DNA of 64,000 nucleotides from Dipteris shenzhenensis (Eukaryota > Polypodiophyta > Polypodiopsida > Gleicheniales), in NCBI GenBank assembly GCA_047967505.1, contig CM106539.1; one strand, given 5' to 3'. The notes under the pieces were generated by a model. It was given only the letters and a program-made list of their open reading frames with translations. It was not told where the DNA came from and did not search any database. Below are positions 10,868 to 22,703 of the stretch, piece by piece. Position numbers and translations under genes: made by a program. Within the stretch, counting starts at the first letter, position 1. Each line of letters opens with the position of its first letter.

Positions 10868-13800
10868 TTATTTTCATGCATAGCCAAGTGTAATGCTTGA
10901 AAATCAATCTTCTTTCAACCTTTCTCAAAGAATGTGATCCACTAGCTCCTTTTAAGCTTGAAACACATTCCATCATTCATGGTTCACCTAGAACATTGAT
11001 TGCCTCGAGTTTCTTCACAAAAATGATTTGAGATCACAACAAAATTTTAGATTAGAGAAGAAGTGATAGAATTTGAGCGAAAAGCGCCCAAGATAGAGCA
11101 AGAAGAAGGTAGAGTGAATATCTCTCAAAAATCTTGAAAGTTTTGAAAGAATGAGAGTGAAATGGGAGGGAAATGCAAGTGAAGAAGGAAAATGATGAGA
11201 TTTTGGCATGAGATTATGTCCCATGATGAGAACAAAGAGAGAAGCTTCCCGCTCAAAAGAAAGGAGCAGATTTCAAAAGGGTTTGAGCAAGAGAATTTTG
11301 AAAAGATCATGAATAAATGAGGGAGAGGAAAGAGGAATGAGAGAGAATGAGAGGAGTGTGATAGTTGTATGGGAGGATTTGGTTATAGGACAAATGGTGC
11401 AAGTTTGGTTCAAAACCTAGGTTTTTCAGTATGGTTACTATTCAAAAATGTGATCAGAGAGTGGAGGCAGCAAGTGGGAGGCCTACATCAAACTTTGGGC
11501 CTTTGAATAAGAAATACAAAAGTCAAGCCCATTCCAATTTTCTATTTCCCTCCACTATCCAATATTTTACTCAGTTTTATTCACTGTCCAATATTTTACT
11601 CACTTGTATTCACCTTATCCTTCCATGTCACTGGCCCAAGGGCTCTCTTACAATGCCTCTTTTTTTGTCCAAATTTTTTGTAATGATATCTCTTGTAGTG
11701 TGGAAACTATAGTGGACTTGGATGTGATATTCTAATCTCAAATCAAAACAAGCGTATGTCCTCCAGTTCATGGTCCAAGGACCCATTAGCAACAAAATGG
11801 TCCATAGAAGAAGTTAAGGCCAATCATGCTACTTAACCCAGAGCAAGATATAGTGAGCAAGGCTCCTATCATTCAAACAGAGTATTTGAAAAAGGAGAAG
11901 GCGGGAGAGTATCTCTAGATTTGTACTTGGGGGATCCATTGTTTTCTCACCCACCAGCTAATACTATCCATCCCTACTATCCTATCTCACTTGGGTAGTT
12001 GAACTCGACCTTTGGGCACTATGACCTTGGCCATTAGTCAAGAAGTTCCTGACCATCTTGAGCCATGTGTAGTCCATCTCAATACCCAGGCTAGAAGAAG
12101 GGTGTCCCTCTACTTACTCCCTTCTTTTCCTAGTGAAAGAAGCACCTAGGCAAATGCAAGAAGGGCCTACCAGCTTTATAAGAGCTTGAGAGATGATACA
12201 TAGTGGACAAAACCAAACCATGTAGTCTCAAACTAAGGAATCCTAAGGACCCCAAAGCCCTTGCAAAGCATGAGCTTAAACATGAATAAAGAAGTCAGGT
12301 ATAGAAATCAAAAGCCAATAAAGATGATGGCATGTTCAATATCCCCACCTAAAAGGACTCCAATGCTCCTCCATCCATCACCTATAGCAATTAGTGAAGT
12401 TTTGAGCTGCTCTGGACTCCAAAATTAGACATGTTAGCATGGGCTAAAGTCTTTGGTCATTTTCTTTACTGCTCTCGCATCAATTTTCTAGGGTCGACTC
12501 CCCTTCCATCTCGACCTACTTAGTGTTAATTTTCTTTACTGAGTTTCCTCAAGCCGTGCTTTGTCTCAGAAGATAGTGTGGCTCTTAAAATCAATCATCT
12601 CAATGCCAAGCAAAAGGTTAAGGCTTGTAGAGGCATATTATGCAATTGCCTTCCAAGGCAAGGACAAAGTACAGAACTCTCCCTACAAAGTGGGCAACAA
12701 ATCCACCTTGATCTCCTAAAGCCACCCATAATCCATCCATCCAAGACCATTTTGGGGGATCATGGCAAAATAACCTTATTCCACTTGCAAATACAAGGAA
12801 GCATAGAGAAAGTTCGTTTGCAAATGAACTAGGAATACAAAAGCCTCCTTCTTCCAATTGTGGTGGAGTGAAACATGGTTTAGGAGTGATACATCTTGAA
12901 TAGTTCAGCACTTGTTATTTGTATTCCTTATGATCCTAAGGGAATTACGATGGAGTACGATATGTATATTCATCAACCTAGATTCTAGAGGAAAGGCATG
13001 TTAGAGATACGATGTCACAAGAAAGGCTTCAATCCATTATCCTTCAATAGAATCAAAATCTTTTCCTTATGGCCTTTGAGAACTTTAGTATTAGCTAGCT
13101 TCACTTATAAGGAATTTTAAGTTTTATATTTTGCTCACCCATGTGTACTCACTACACTCTATTTAGTTTTTAGAGCTATATCCAACATAATAATTAAAAT
13201 AATGCCTTACATTTGCACTAACAACCCATAAAGAAGATAACATATTCAAGATAAGAAGGTCTATAAAGAAAAGCATTTAATCCTAATCAAAACACTCGCA
13301 TCACATTACACATCATCAGAAAGAGAATATTGTGACAAAATAAAGGGGTACTATTCTAATGCCTTGTGTTTGATTAATTACACTTTGACCAAAAAAGGAC
13401 AAACAACAAAACACAAGGGGTAGTGCAAAGGGGGAATATAATAGAGAATCCATTTTAAACAAGAACAATGAATATAAATTATAGTCCGATGTTGTACAAC
13501 AGGTGACATTTGCAATTTTTCTAAAGAAAATGCTTACCATGCAATGGTCATAGCATGATACTTCAGTTAATTGATCAAGAAATGGATCTTTGACTTAGAT
13601 GGTATTCCATTTGTCCTTAAAAGTTTTTAATTCATTTTTACGTTTTAAAACTTCTTTTAACATATTTTTTCCCGTGATGTTGTATGACTAATCTAGACCA
13701 ACTGTATATTTGCTAGGGGAATTTTAGTTGTAAAAAAGATTCTAATATGTCTAGAAGTAGTACTTTAGGTGAGTACTATGCATGATGGATAAGAAAAACA

Positions 13801-14640
13801 ACGCTAACTTGTCACTCCTTTGAGCAAGGTCATCGTAAGGACTCCTTTATAAAGAAACACTAGTAATTGGTTATTCCAAAGTTAAAAGTAATAAGACTAT
13901 TTCTTTTATGTTGGTATTACAATATTATAAATCTCTTTTCATGCCAAATGAATTCTTTCCACACTATGATGTACATTATATATTGTTGAAATTACAATGG
14001 GTTCTTTTCTTCATGAGTTTCATGTGAATACTCATGTAGTATTGTTTTGACTTAGCCTTGGCCCTCAAAATTTGTTAAAATAGCATCCCAATTTATCATT
14101 GAGCACCCTTGAATCCCAATTGTAATGCAAAATTTTGTTGAGGATCTCAACTCTAGTCTGGGTTATATGCAAGTAGGACTAGGCCCTTCATGGAGATTTG
14201 ATGTTAAGTGTAGACAAGATCTAGGAATCTTTATATGTAAGTAATAGAAAGACAATATCTAGGAATCTTAAATGTAACAGAAAGACAATATACAATCGAA
14301 GTTCCCATTCTTTAGAGAAGTTGTAGTGCTTATATGGGACAAGTCACCACACATTCATGATTAAATTATAGTGCAATGACTAGCTAAGCATGATCTTCTT
14401 ATGCATTCCTCTCTGTGATGACTATAAAGCTCAAGCAAATTTACCTGTAATCATCAAAGATAATGAGAATCCATTATAAAGCTTTATCGTATGCACTCTT
14501 CATAGCTTTAAGACATTAATGGGAACATAATCACTCAACTCAACTTTATACATGAGATTAATTAACCTATGTTTATCCATGGGTTAATTTATTTTATGCA
14601 TAGGCTAATCTTTTAAGCCTAATGTGCACATTAGATGTGA
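10868..14640. other. Long stretch without a recognisable gene
   Basis: Mostly AT-rich sequence with short overlapping frames on both strands, including 84-codon plus and 97-codon minus frames at 12578-12911 that shadow each other. No domain, LTR or clear tandem array was found by eye. Confidence 0.4.
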
Positions 14641-14650
14641 AATTCAAGAA

Positions 14651-14710
14651 GGGAGTCGAATCCATAATCTTGGATTCACACACGTGAGCTCTACCACTAA
14701 GCTATAGATT
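14651..14710 (-). ncRNA. tRNA-derived (SINE-like) pol III promoter relic
   Basis: On the minus strand, an A-box-like TAGCTTAGTGGTAGAGC (A-box core 14694-14704) is followed after about 30 bp by a B-box-like GGATTCGACTCC (14652-14663). This is the spacing and consensus of an internal RNA polymerase III promoter. The acceptor stem and anticodon arm of a functional tRNA are not evident, so this is more likely a SINE head or tRNA relic than a tRNA gene. Confidence 0.55.
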
Positions 14711-15027
14711 AGAATAATAGCTCTAAAGATAATTATAATACTATAATGGTCCCTCCTCCCTCTCTCCCTTTGGCACATCCCTTTTTCTTTAATGCCCCCT
14801 TCATAAGTGGTCCCCCCTCCCTCCAACCTCTTGTAGCTCCCTCTTTAATGCCCCCTACCCTCCACTATTCTTTAATCGAAACTCCTTGATAGGGGGATGG
14901 CAAGGAGTAGGAAGTCAAGAACTAGATATGCCATCATACCATGGGTCAAAAGGACAACAGTTCAAAATATTGAACTTATCAAATCCGCATATGAGAACAA
15001 TAATTGTCACATCAATCCATTAAATCC

Positions 15028-15028
15028 T

Positions 15029-15080
<52 letters not shown>
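15028..15080 (+). repeat. Compound (GT)n(GA)n microsatellite
   Basis: GT repeats at about 15028-15060 run directly into GA repeats at 15061-15080, 40 bp upstream of the solo LTR. Confidence 0.95.
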
Positions 15081-15115
15081 TTTTGAATTTTGTTTAATGA
15101 GATGATATGTAAGAA

Positions 15116-15816
15116 GAGTGTGTAAGAAAACAATACGTCTGTGCTCAACAGATAATAGGATCTCGTATGCAAGAGAGAAAAGCAGATAGTATGGAGAATC
15201 AAAAAATTTGATTACTATAAAACTGATACAATAGATGGCATTGCCTCCCAACCGTGCGCTCCTATGAGAGAAGCTTCGATGACATGCTGGAAACAGTAGA
15301 AGACGGAGGCTGGATGCTAAGGAATCAGGGTTGCTGTAGCCAATGATGAAATGGGCTTCACAGGCTTGCTCTTATATAGCCACCACAAGTAGTTGGTTAG
15401 AGCCAATTGGGTGACTGGCCTAGTCTACCCAAAATGGCCGGCTAGGGGTTGGTCCCAAAATAGGCCACTGACCACACGATAGAATCGGTGCGCAAAATAG
15501 AGCAACTGACCGGGATCATCTGAGGCTCCAAACGGGCCTCGCAACCCGAGAGTGGGCTGCCCTGGGAAATGCTCCATCTACCCTCAGTGCGATCAGTCAT
15601 GAGATGCCTTCCCACACTTGCATGTAGCCTCGTTGGCAATGTGCCAACTCCGTCTAGCCATTAGGCCACACATGGCCCCCATCTGGTGTCCAAACCAGGA
15701 CCTACCGAATAACCGAGCTACTTAATTGCCTTCTCCTCATATGGGGGGCTTACAAGTAGAGTTAGCTGGTTCCCGCATAGTTACACAAGAGTGGAGCATT
15801 GATATCTAATAGAGTG
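15116..15816 (-). mobile_element. Solo LTR of the window's copia family, with target-site duplication
   Basis: Positions 15121-15811 are a 691-bp LTR in reverse orientation, alignable along its whole length with the LTRs at 35843-36595, 40644-41373 and 61669-62346. It is flanked on both sides by GAGTG (15116-15120 and 15812-15816), the 5-bp duplication expected for LTR integration. No internal region is present, so it is a recombination-derived solo LTR. Read in element orientation its 5' end is TATTAGAT rather than the canonical TGTTAGAT. A TATATAAG-type TATA box is retained. Confidence 0.95.
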
Positions 15817-16313
15817 AACGATGGCATACAAATATATTATGTTCGCAAGGATGATGAAGATAAAGGGTCTTTTATACTATTTTCACAAGGATATGCCTCA
15901 ATAAAAGTTAATGGGGAGTACCTTCCTATGGAGATTTCAATTGTAAATTAATCATGGCAATGAACTTTCTATTTTCTAAATCTTCCTTGTGGTTTTTGAT
16001 GCTACTTCTTTATTATTTAGCATTTGTGCCATGGTCCCCTTTTCCATGGAGTTTCCATGTGAAGCATGTGTAGTTAGTTGGAGATTAAATCTCAAACACA
16101 TACTCATATGGGCTTTGTTTCATTGCCCCACCTCAATGTTGCTCTTTTCGTGACCATTAAAACTTGTGGAACCATTTCTTTCCGTGCACACTAGAGATGT
16201 ATATGTGGCACAAAAGCAAATCCAAAGTCAATTTCAAGAATACTCAATATTGATGATTTGAGCATGCAAGGCTACACATCTAAATACTTATTTACCATTT
16301 CAGGCTTACTATG
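15817..16313. other. Unannotated stretch
   Basis: No gene, repeat or motif recognised. Confidence 0.4.
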
Positions 16314-16428
16314 TCTCTTTCCTTGATGGATGGTAGAAAAAGTGGCAAGCCTTTGGGCACCGAACAATCTCTTTCCTTGATGGGTTGTGGAAAAAGTGGC
16401 AAGCCTTTGGGCACCGAGCAATCTCTTA
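16314..16428 (+). repeat. 54-bp tandem doublet
   Basis: TCTCTTTCCTTGATGG begins at 16314 and again at 16368, and the whole 54-bp unit (through GGCAAGCCTTTGGGCACCGA) is repeated with a few substitutions. Because 54 is a multiple of three, the unit also repeats in the frame at 16311-16499, which is not otherwise gene-like. Confidence 0.9.
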
Positions 16429-16504
16429 ACACTTTGAGGATAGGTGTTCATAAATGGGACCTTGTGTGCTTAGATATAAATCAATTTTGCAAAAACTAAG
16501 GGCA

Positions 16505-16980
16505 CATGCAATGCTTCTGAAGATCAATATTTAAATGGCTTTTGAAGATCAATATTTAAATGCTTTTGAATAATGAATAAAATGATACATAACATCATAG
16601 AAGCACTCTTGCATGCTCACCCTTTGTTCTCTTTTCCAAACGAATGGTATCATGGGACCCATTGCAGTTCCTCGACATGTGTTGAATTTTCCCATTGATT
16701 TGACCCACTAAGAAAACAAAATTGCCTTCTTTGAAACACCTGTAATATGTGACATAACATAATGTAACACATTGATAGGTGGGTATGAGCCCTACAATAC
16801 ATAACATCATACACGCACTTACCCTTTGTGATAACATGGGACCCGGTGATTCCTTGACATGTGTTGAATTTCTAGGTTGATTTGACCCACTGAGAAAACA
16901 ATATTGCCTTCTTCATGTCACCTTTAGTTTGTAGTGTAATATAATGTAATATAGTCACAGGTGGAAATGGGCCCTAAGCT
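16505..16980 (+). repeat. 25-bp doublet followed by a ~210-bp tandem doublet
   Basis: GAAGATCAATATTTAAATG occurs twice at 16517-16562. Then a unit beginning at ATACATAACATCATA (about 16586 and 16797) repeats, sharing CATGGGACCC, CGACATGTGTTGAATTT or its TGACATG variant, TTGATTTGACCCACT-AGAAAACAA and AATATTGCCTTCTT. The two copies are about 80 percent alike. No gene is recognised. Confidence 0.8.
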
Positions 16981-17215
16981 CGTGACTTTCCTTTATTTAC
17001 TTTAACTTAGGGGAGGTGTATGTTTCATATGAGTTAGAAGAGTTTCTAATCTTAGACAAAAACACTTTTGTGCATGTCAACAGATTAGCAAAACGTGTTA
17101 TATGTTTTTGATTAATCTTCATTCTCAAAAATTCTTAAATTAGCATTCCATAACAAGAGAACATGAATGCCATGAGCATTGCTTATGCTATATTGAAAGT
17201 GGAAATTATGTGAGA

Positions 17216-17253
<38 letters not shown>

Positions 17254-17870
17254 AGCCAAAAAATAGAAAGTTAAGAGGAGAAAAAGCAACCAGCTTACAC
17301 CCTAATGACATGGGGGGGAAAAGAGTTTTAACGGGAAAAGCTTATTCCCCATGTTAAATATCATAATGTTCGGTGAAAATGTGGATTTATGTCATTTTAA
17401 ACCCTTAAATCCTTCAGAAAATTTATTTCCCCAACAAAACCATTGACCTCAAGAACTCAATGGTTTTGTGAGAAAAAGATGGAAAATGTTGGGGGACCAA
17501 ATCCCACCTTGCATTAAATTCCCCATTTCCCAACTACCAAAATGTCATAAGGCCTTAACATAGCTTTAAAAAATAAGGTGGATAGTCCTTCATATTTGGT
17601 CTTCTTTTTCTAGGATTGACCACCCTATACAATTCAAGTCTTGTTTATTTATTTATTTTAATATTCTTTTACAAGGTGCTAAGTTTATATTATATCCTTG
17701 ATTTTTTTTTCTAACGCACTATATCACTCACAAAGGCTTAGCTTTATTAGTGTTAAAGGGGGGCTATTCCCTTTAATGGCCATTGGAATGGCCACATCTC
17801 AAATAAACATAAGACACTTAAAAAATACACACATGAAAATATGTGCAAAATTATGTCCTCTCCAAGTATA
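16981..17870. other. Unannotated AT-rich stretch with one GA tract
   Basis: An (AG)n tract of about 32 bp lies at 17219-17250. Otherwise no gene or repeat is recognised. Confidence 0.45.
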
Positions 17871-18600
17871 TCCTCCTAATAGCTTCAATTATAGATACTC
17901 CCAATAGCTTCAATTACTAAAGTATATCCTCCTAATAGCTCTCCTAATGGCTCTCCTCCCTTCAAAAATTCCGAACTCTCACTATAGAGCTCTGATCGCC
18001 TTCAAACTAGCACCATCATGATTTTTGTAATTTTGTGTTCAAAATTTCGGAACACGTTTTGCCCCTCAACTTCCCCCTCTACTACCTTCTGTTGTCTTCC
18101 TCTCGTGATTGCCGCCTACCTCCCCTGCTACCTTTCGCTCCCCCTCCCCTACCTTCCGCTGCCTTCCTCTCCAACTCCGCATCCTTTCCCCTAAGCTGGT
18201 CATCCTCCTTCCCTCACCATTCGTTGGCCATCGTCTCCACCTTCCGTTCCCCCTTCACTCAACTCCTCCACCCTATGTTCTCCTCCCTCCCTTGGCCCTC
18301 TCACCTTCTCTCGCCTGTGCATCAATCGAGACACAAAAACATTGATATTGGAGATGTAGAGGCGGTTAGAATCTTCGAGAAACATCGCATTGATTCATTA
18401 CTTTTGCACCTCGCGTAATCTTAATCGCCATCTCTTCAACTAATCAATGAATTTTTTTTTAGAGCGTTAGGCCCCCCTATTAGCTTCAATTACTAAATAG
18501 CTTCAGTTATATATCCTCCTAATAGCTTCAATTACTATATAGCTTCAATTATATATCCTCCTAATAGCTTCAATTACTATACTAGCTTCAAACCACTAGT
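17871..18600 (+). repeat. Dispersed CCTCCTAATAGCTTCAATTAC repeats flanking a pyrimidine-rich block
   Basis: The word CCTCCTAATAGCTTCAATTA and its shorter forms recur at about 17873-17950 and again at 18475-18590. They enclose a pyrimidine-rich segment (18060-18300) that gives a proline/serine-rich frame at 18035-18418. I regard that frame as compositional. Confidence 0.7.
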
Positions 18601-19459
18601 ACTAATCGCTCAGTGTACTTGGTAAATTCACTGCTACCAAACTACAAACGATTTCCAATCAAGATCAATTGCAATAGATCGCTAATTTTATGTAGAAAAT
18701 TTAGAGCACGACTCTACCCCGTCCCCCCTCTCTCCCCTCCCTCACTCATTAAATTTTTGCACATGACTCTACCCTGTCTCCCCCTCTCTCCCCTCCCTCA
18801 CTCATTAATTTTTTGCACATCATGTTTGATTATCAAAAGGTGCTTCAGTTAATTTTCTTCCCGTTTGCCTCGTGGCTGAGAGCAGAGAAGAAGCCGTCGA
18901 GACAAACACAGTGACCGGAGGAGAGAACATCGTGAAGAGGGTAGTGGAGTAGCCAACGAAGCTAGTGAGTCCTCCTTCAACTCGGCCGACCCGCTCTCCC
19001 TCTCCCTCCACTCTCTCTCTCTCTGCAATCCTCTCCCTCTCCCTCCATTTCCTCTGCCCTCAGCCCCACTTTGCTGCTCTCCGTGCCCCTCTCCTCCTTT
19101 CCCCACTCCCTCCTCTTAGCCCCCCTTACTCCTATCTCCCTTCCCTTCTATTATATAGGTGCTCGGGGCGACAGGAAGTTTCTCGAACATGAAGCTTTTG
19201 GAAACCGACTTATTAATCGTTGCAATCTTAGGTTAATCGCAATCGCTCGCCCTTCGACTAATTAGTAACACCCTATTTTCCAATGTCGTGGGCACCTATT
19301 TTAGCTTCAATTACTTAGATTTCTTACGAAACTCAAGCTTTTTTATTCTTCGAGAATCAAAATTGTATTAACAGAAAAGGAAATACCGGTAACTTTCTTA
19401 AACCTGTAACATTCGTTGAACACACGTAAAAAAGTCCAACGAGCGCATCTATTAGAAAA

Positions 19460-19494
<35 letters not shown>

Positions 19495-19660
19495 CAATTA
19501 GGTCAGACAGGCTTGTAGAAATTAACCCAAGAAAAGCGGCACATGCTCACAAGAACGTGAAAATTCAGTACCTTTGGACGATAGCATAACATCAACGTAA
19601 AGTATTATAAAAGTTTGGAATGAGTCCCTTCCTGGCCAACGACGGGTCCCAATTTTCTTA
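18601..19660. other. Intergenic DNA downstream of the GRAS gene, with a 55-bp doublet and CT tracts
   Basis: GACTCTACCC starts a 55-bp unit at 18710 that repeats at 18765 (shared TCTCCCCTCCCTCACTCATTAA). A pyrimidine-rich block occupies 18990-19150 and a (CT)n tract 19462-19492. Overlapping frames on both strands in 18820-19265 are explained by this composition. The 3' end of the GRAS transcript may lie here, but no clear polyadenylation signal close to the stop codon stands out. Confidence 0.5.
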
Positions 19661-20023
19661 TAATGCAAAGGACAATGGCCAGTCTGATGAAAAAGTTAAG
19701 AGCTGGTTTCAATGAGGCAGAAAATGAGGGGCGAGCAATGGCCAGTGCTGGAAGCAGGCAAAATCCACCAGCTCCTGAGTCCATGAGAACAGATGCTGCA
19801 GCTCAAGTAATTCAAATTTGCAGTAAGGCTTCGACTCGATTAGGAAGCCCAACTGGGGTAAGTAAGTATATGGCTTCGTTACAAACAATTCTGTGCAAGC
19901 TACCAGAGTTGAGGAAAAATGCAACTCCAGAAATCAGCAGCAGGTAAGCTTGTCGTGCCGTCAGGGATTTGCTGGGCTGAGAGAACAAGATATGCACAAC
20001 GAGGAGATGTGGAAAGTGGGTAG

Positions 20024-22244
20024 TTACTTCCAGGCTGAAGCAACTATAAGTCCTCTTTGAAGCCAATCAAGATAGAGGGCTCCAGCTTCTTCCCTGAGCC
20101 TGTAATTTGAGGAGTAGTGCTGAAGAAGTTCCTTGATGGTTTTGTTGATGAAAGAGCTGAGAGGGCAAGGGCGGAAGCCAGCCATGCTCATCCTGGCTCG
20201 CCATTTCCCTCCCAGCTCATACCTCTCCACTCTTTCCGAGCCCTCGCAAGCTATTATATTCACTATATCCCTTGCCAAGCAATGCTGCTCCGCGTTCACT
20301 CTATCTCTGCTATCTTTTGGTAGCGAGGCTTCCAAGGACTCAAACACTGCGCTGAAATAGCTCAGCGCTTCCACAAATCGAGGGTAGAACGGTGCTGTGT
20401 TCGTGTTCGCTTCGTGCTCCACCAGAGTTACCACTTTGGGCTCCATCGCCCGCACCTTCCTCAGCAAGGAATCTCGTGGGTTGCTTGTGCTCACGCTCTC
20501 GTCCGGCATGTGATGCAGCTGGAACGCAAAGTTGACTGCCAATGCCTCCCCCGGTTTCCTGTCCAGCATCCACGGCTGCACCTGCGAGGCTTCCATCGGC
20601 AGCGCGTTGAATTCGAAACGCACCCCAGCAGCCTTGGCTACTTCCTTCAGACGTTGTCCAACGCGTTCCAATCCACCACTCGGGCTGGTTAGGGAGTTTG
20701 GATCAGCAACCCCCGTGAGCCGTACCTGCAACAGAGATCATCAAAGCATGTCAAGAATGGATGATCCCTGTGGGTTTTCTTTGAATTTCGACATCGAAAC
20801 GTTTGACCGATAGATCTGATTGTTTGCCATGCGAGCCCTTCCTAACTTTCTGTGCAGAACTACTTACATGAGGAGGACCCCCTGGACGCCGAGAAAAAGC
20901 ACCAATGAGCGCTGGCCACTGGTTTCCTTGGCCGATCTCGAAGTCGACTATGTGGACTCTAGGTTCAGTCCTGAACGCCTCCGCAATAGCGCCGTTGGCT
21001 GCCATGTAGCCAAATTTGAAGTAAGGGCAGGAGTGATAGAGGACCTCTGCGGCGCGACGGCACTCGGCAACAGAAGGTTCGTTAAATTTTAAGCTGCAGG
21101 TGCTCTGGCCTCGAATGGATGAGTCTATTCGAGCAGCAAGGCCTTCCGCCATGTAAACTGCTAAACGTTGCATGGGATCGCCGTATATAGAGACCGATTG
21201 CTTCAACGTGACCAAGATGCTGCTAGCGAGCTCGAAATCAATCTGATCAATGGCGGCCGCACATGAAAGAAGGAGTTGATTAGGCTGACTTGCGGTTGTA
21301 TCCGTAGATCGCTCGATTTCGCCGCTGCTGCAGGTGATAGTGGATTGATCGAGCAAGGCTGTGGAGCTGGACTCCACCGCGAAGGGAGAGCTCTCAGCGG
21401 AGAGAAGATCTTCGATTACGTCGGTCCAGTCCCGTTCAGGAAGGTCAGCGACGATGGACAGCTGCCTATCGAAGATTGAGCGTTCGGTGAGGTCGGAATC
21501 GTCGCTCAAAAGCTCTCGTTCCAAATCCTCTAGCGTCCGCTTTAAGCGCTTGGCTTGCTCGTTAGGCCTGGCATCCTCACAAACTTTGATGGAGGAGCTG
21601 ACATTGCCGATGCTGCTGCTGCCGTTTGGCAAGGATGCAGCCGCGGCCACGGGGCTTTGGAAGGCAGCGGGTCCGCAAACGACAGGAAGGTCGGAGAGCT
21701 GCAAGTCTTGGTTGAAAGAGGTGGCTGCACGCGGGTTGTAGGAGAGGTTGCCATAGAGGGAGGAGGGCTGGCTGTGGACGCAGGGCGGCTCGGTGCTGCG
21801 GAGGAAGCGATAGGGGTCAACATGGTAGGAGGAGGAGGAAGGGGGTTTGGAAGAGATGGTGGAGGATTCTTGAGGGGAGAGAGGGGAGGAGGAGGAGGAG
21901 GAGGAGGAAGAGGGGGGGGGCATGGAGAGGGAGCTGGAAGAAGCAGCGAGGCGGTGGGAGTGGTGGAGTTTCAGGGAGAGGAATCGGTCGAGGGGGGAGG
22001 AGGAGAGAGGAGGGGGGAGGGGAGGAAGGTGTTTCATGGCGAGGAAGGAGCGGAAGAGCTGCTGTTGTTGGGAGAGGTTGAAGCGAGGCAAGGTTCCGGG
22101 TAGTGGAGCTGGAGCAGCATCAGGAGAAGAAGAAGAAGAAGAAGGTGGTGCGGAATAGACGAGGGGACGAAGGGAATGAGTTCTGGACCATTTGGGTTGG
22201 CCACAACGACCTGAAGAATCGAAGGAAGACGAAGCTAGAGACAT
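20024..22244 (-). CDS. SCL8: GRAS-family transcription factor, SCARECROW-LIKE 8 type (two exons)
   Basis: Exon 1 is 22244-20868 and exon 2 is 20725-20024, joined at a phase-0 GT-AG intron, giving 692 residues. The start ATG has A at -3 (AACCATGTC). Residues 1-320 are a low-complexity Ser/Pro-rich region with several poly-Ser runs. The GRAS domain spans about 324-692: leucine-heptad region LLSCAAAID at its start, VHIVDFEIGQGNQWPAL (VHIID core, about 430), a PFYPRF motif (PFYRE type), ERVERYELGGKW (RVER), and a C-terminal SAW motif ending VASAWK. GRAS proteins are nuclear regulators, and SCL8 is a poorly characterised clade of similar size. Assignment to GRAS is firm. The SCL8 clade is inferred from the diverged VHIVDFE core and the VASAW ending. 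All key motifs are intact, so the gene appears functional. Confidence 0.95.
20726..20867 (-). other. Intron of the SCL8-like gene (142 bp, phase 0)
   Basis: On the minus strand the donor is CAT|GTAAGT at 20868/20867 and the acceptor is CTGTTGCAG|GTACGG at 20726/20725. Splicing joins GGPPH directly to VRLTG, restoring the continuous GRAS sequence found just after the VHIID core. Without splicing, exon 1 runs 38 codons further to a stop. Confidence 0.93.
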
Positions 22245-22442
22245 GGTTGTTCCCTTCTCTTCTCTCAGCTGTTGTGATGAGCAGCTTCCTCCTCATATAA
22301 TCTTGTTGTGTCGTAGCGCTCCGACACAGAACAGAAGAATCCACACTCAAGAAATTAGAATGGTGGTCGGAATACTCCTTGCAGTAGGTTTATTATGGAC
22401 ACTAGCTCTACCCAACCCAAGTCAAACCACACGCACTTCGTA

Positions 22443-22703
22443 TGACGTGGCCTCCCCTTCCCACCATCTGCATGACGTCATCTCGCTTACGTCACAACAT
22501 CCCACGCGGCTGGCCTGTTTCGCTCCGCTGTGATCAGCACTCTCGTGCCACGTCGGCGCGCCGGGCCTGTTTCGCTCATCTGTGATCAGCACGCTCGTGC
22601 CACGTCGGCGCGGAACCCCCGCCCGCCCAAGCCATTCCCGCGCACCGCCCACGCTCAACCGACCGGGTGCTTGCTTGGCTGGCCTCCGGCTGCGCCCACG
22701 TCA
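22443..22703. promoter_or_regulatory. Cluster of six ACGT-core (bZIP-type) elements
   Basis: Within 261 bp upstream of the SCL8-like start codon are TGACGTGG (22443-22450), palindromic TGACGTCA (22473-22480), TTACGTCAC (22487-22495), CCACGTCGG (22548-22556 and again 22600-22608) and CCACGTCA (22696-22703). TGACGTCA is the classic C-box/CRE palindrome. TGACGTGG and CCACGTCA are reverse-complement-type hybrid elements bound by plant bZIPs and resemble unfolded-protein-response and ABA-type sites. The density suggests bZIP control, but no factor can be assigned. Confidence 0.6.
22512..22612 (+). repeat. 52-bp tandem duplication carrying ACGT elements
   Basis: GGCCTGTTTCGCTC starts at 22512 and again at 22564. 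The two units agree at all but about three of 49 positions and each contains TGTGATCAGCAC and GTGCCACGTCGGCGCG. The duplication doubles the CCACGTCGG element in the GRAS gene's upstream region. Confidence 0.93.

Noticed and set aside
18035-18418. 127-codon Pro/Ser-rich plus frame
   Set aside because: Pyrimidine-rich composition gives the frame. There is no domain, and it is bounded by dispersed repeats.
19663-19947. 94-codon plus frame just downstream of the GRAS stop
   Set aside because: It lies in the likely 3' untranslated region of the GRAS transcript, antisense to it, with no recognised domain. It overlaps equally long frames on the other strand.
21555-22103. 182-codon plus-strand Gly/Arg-rich frame, plus neighbours at 20820-21092 and 21361-21741
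   Set aside because: Antisense shadows of the GRAS exon 1. Poly-Ser codons read as poly-Gly/Glu on the other strand, with no domain of their own.
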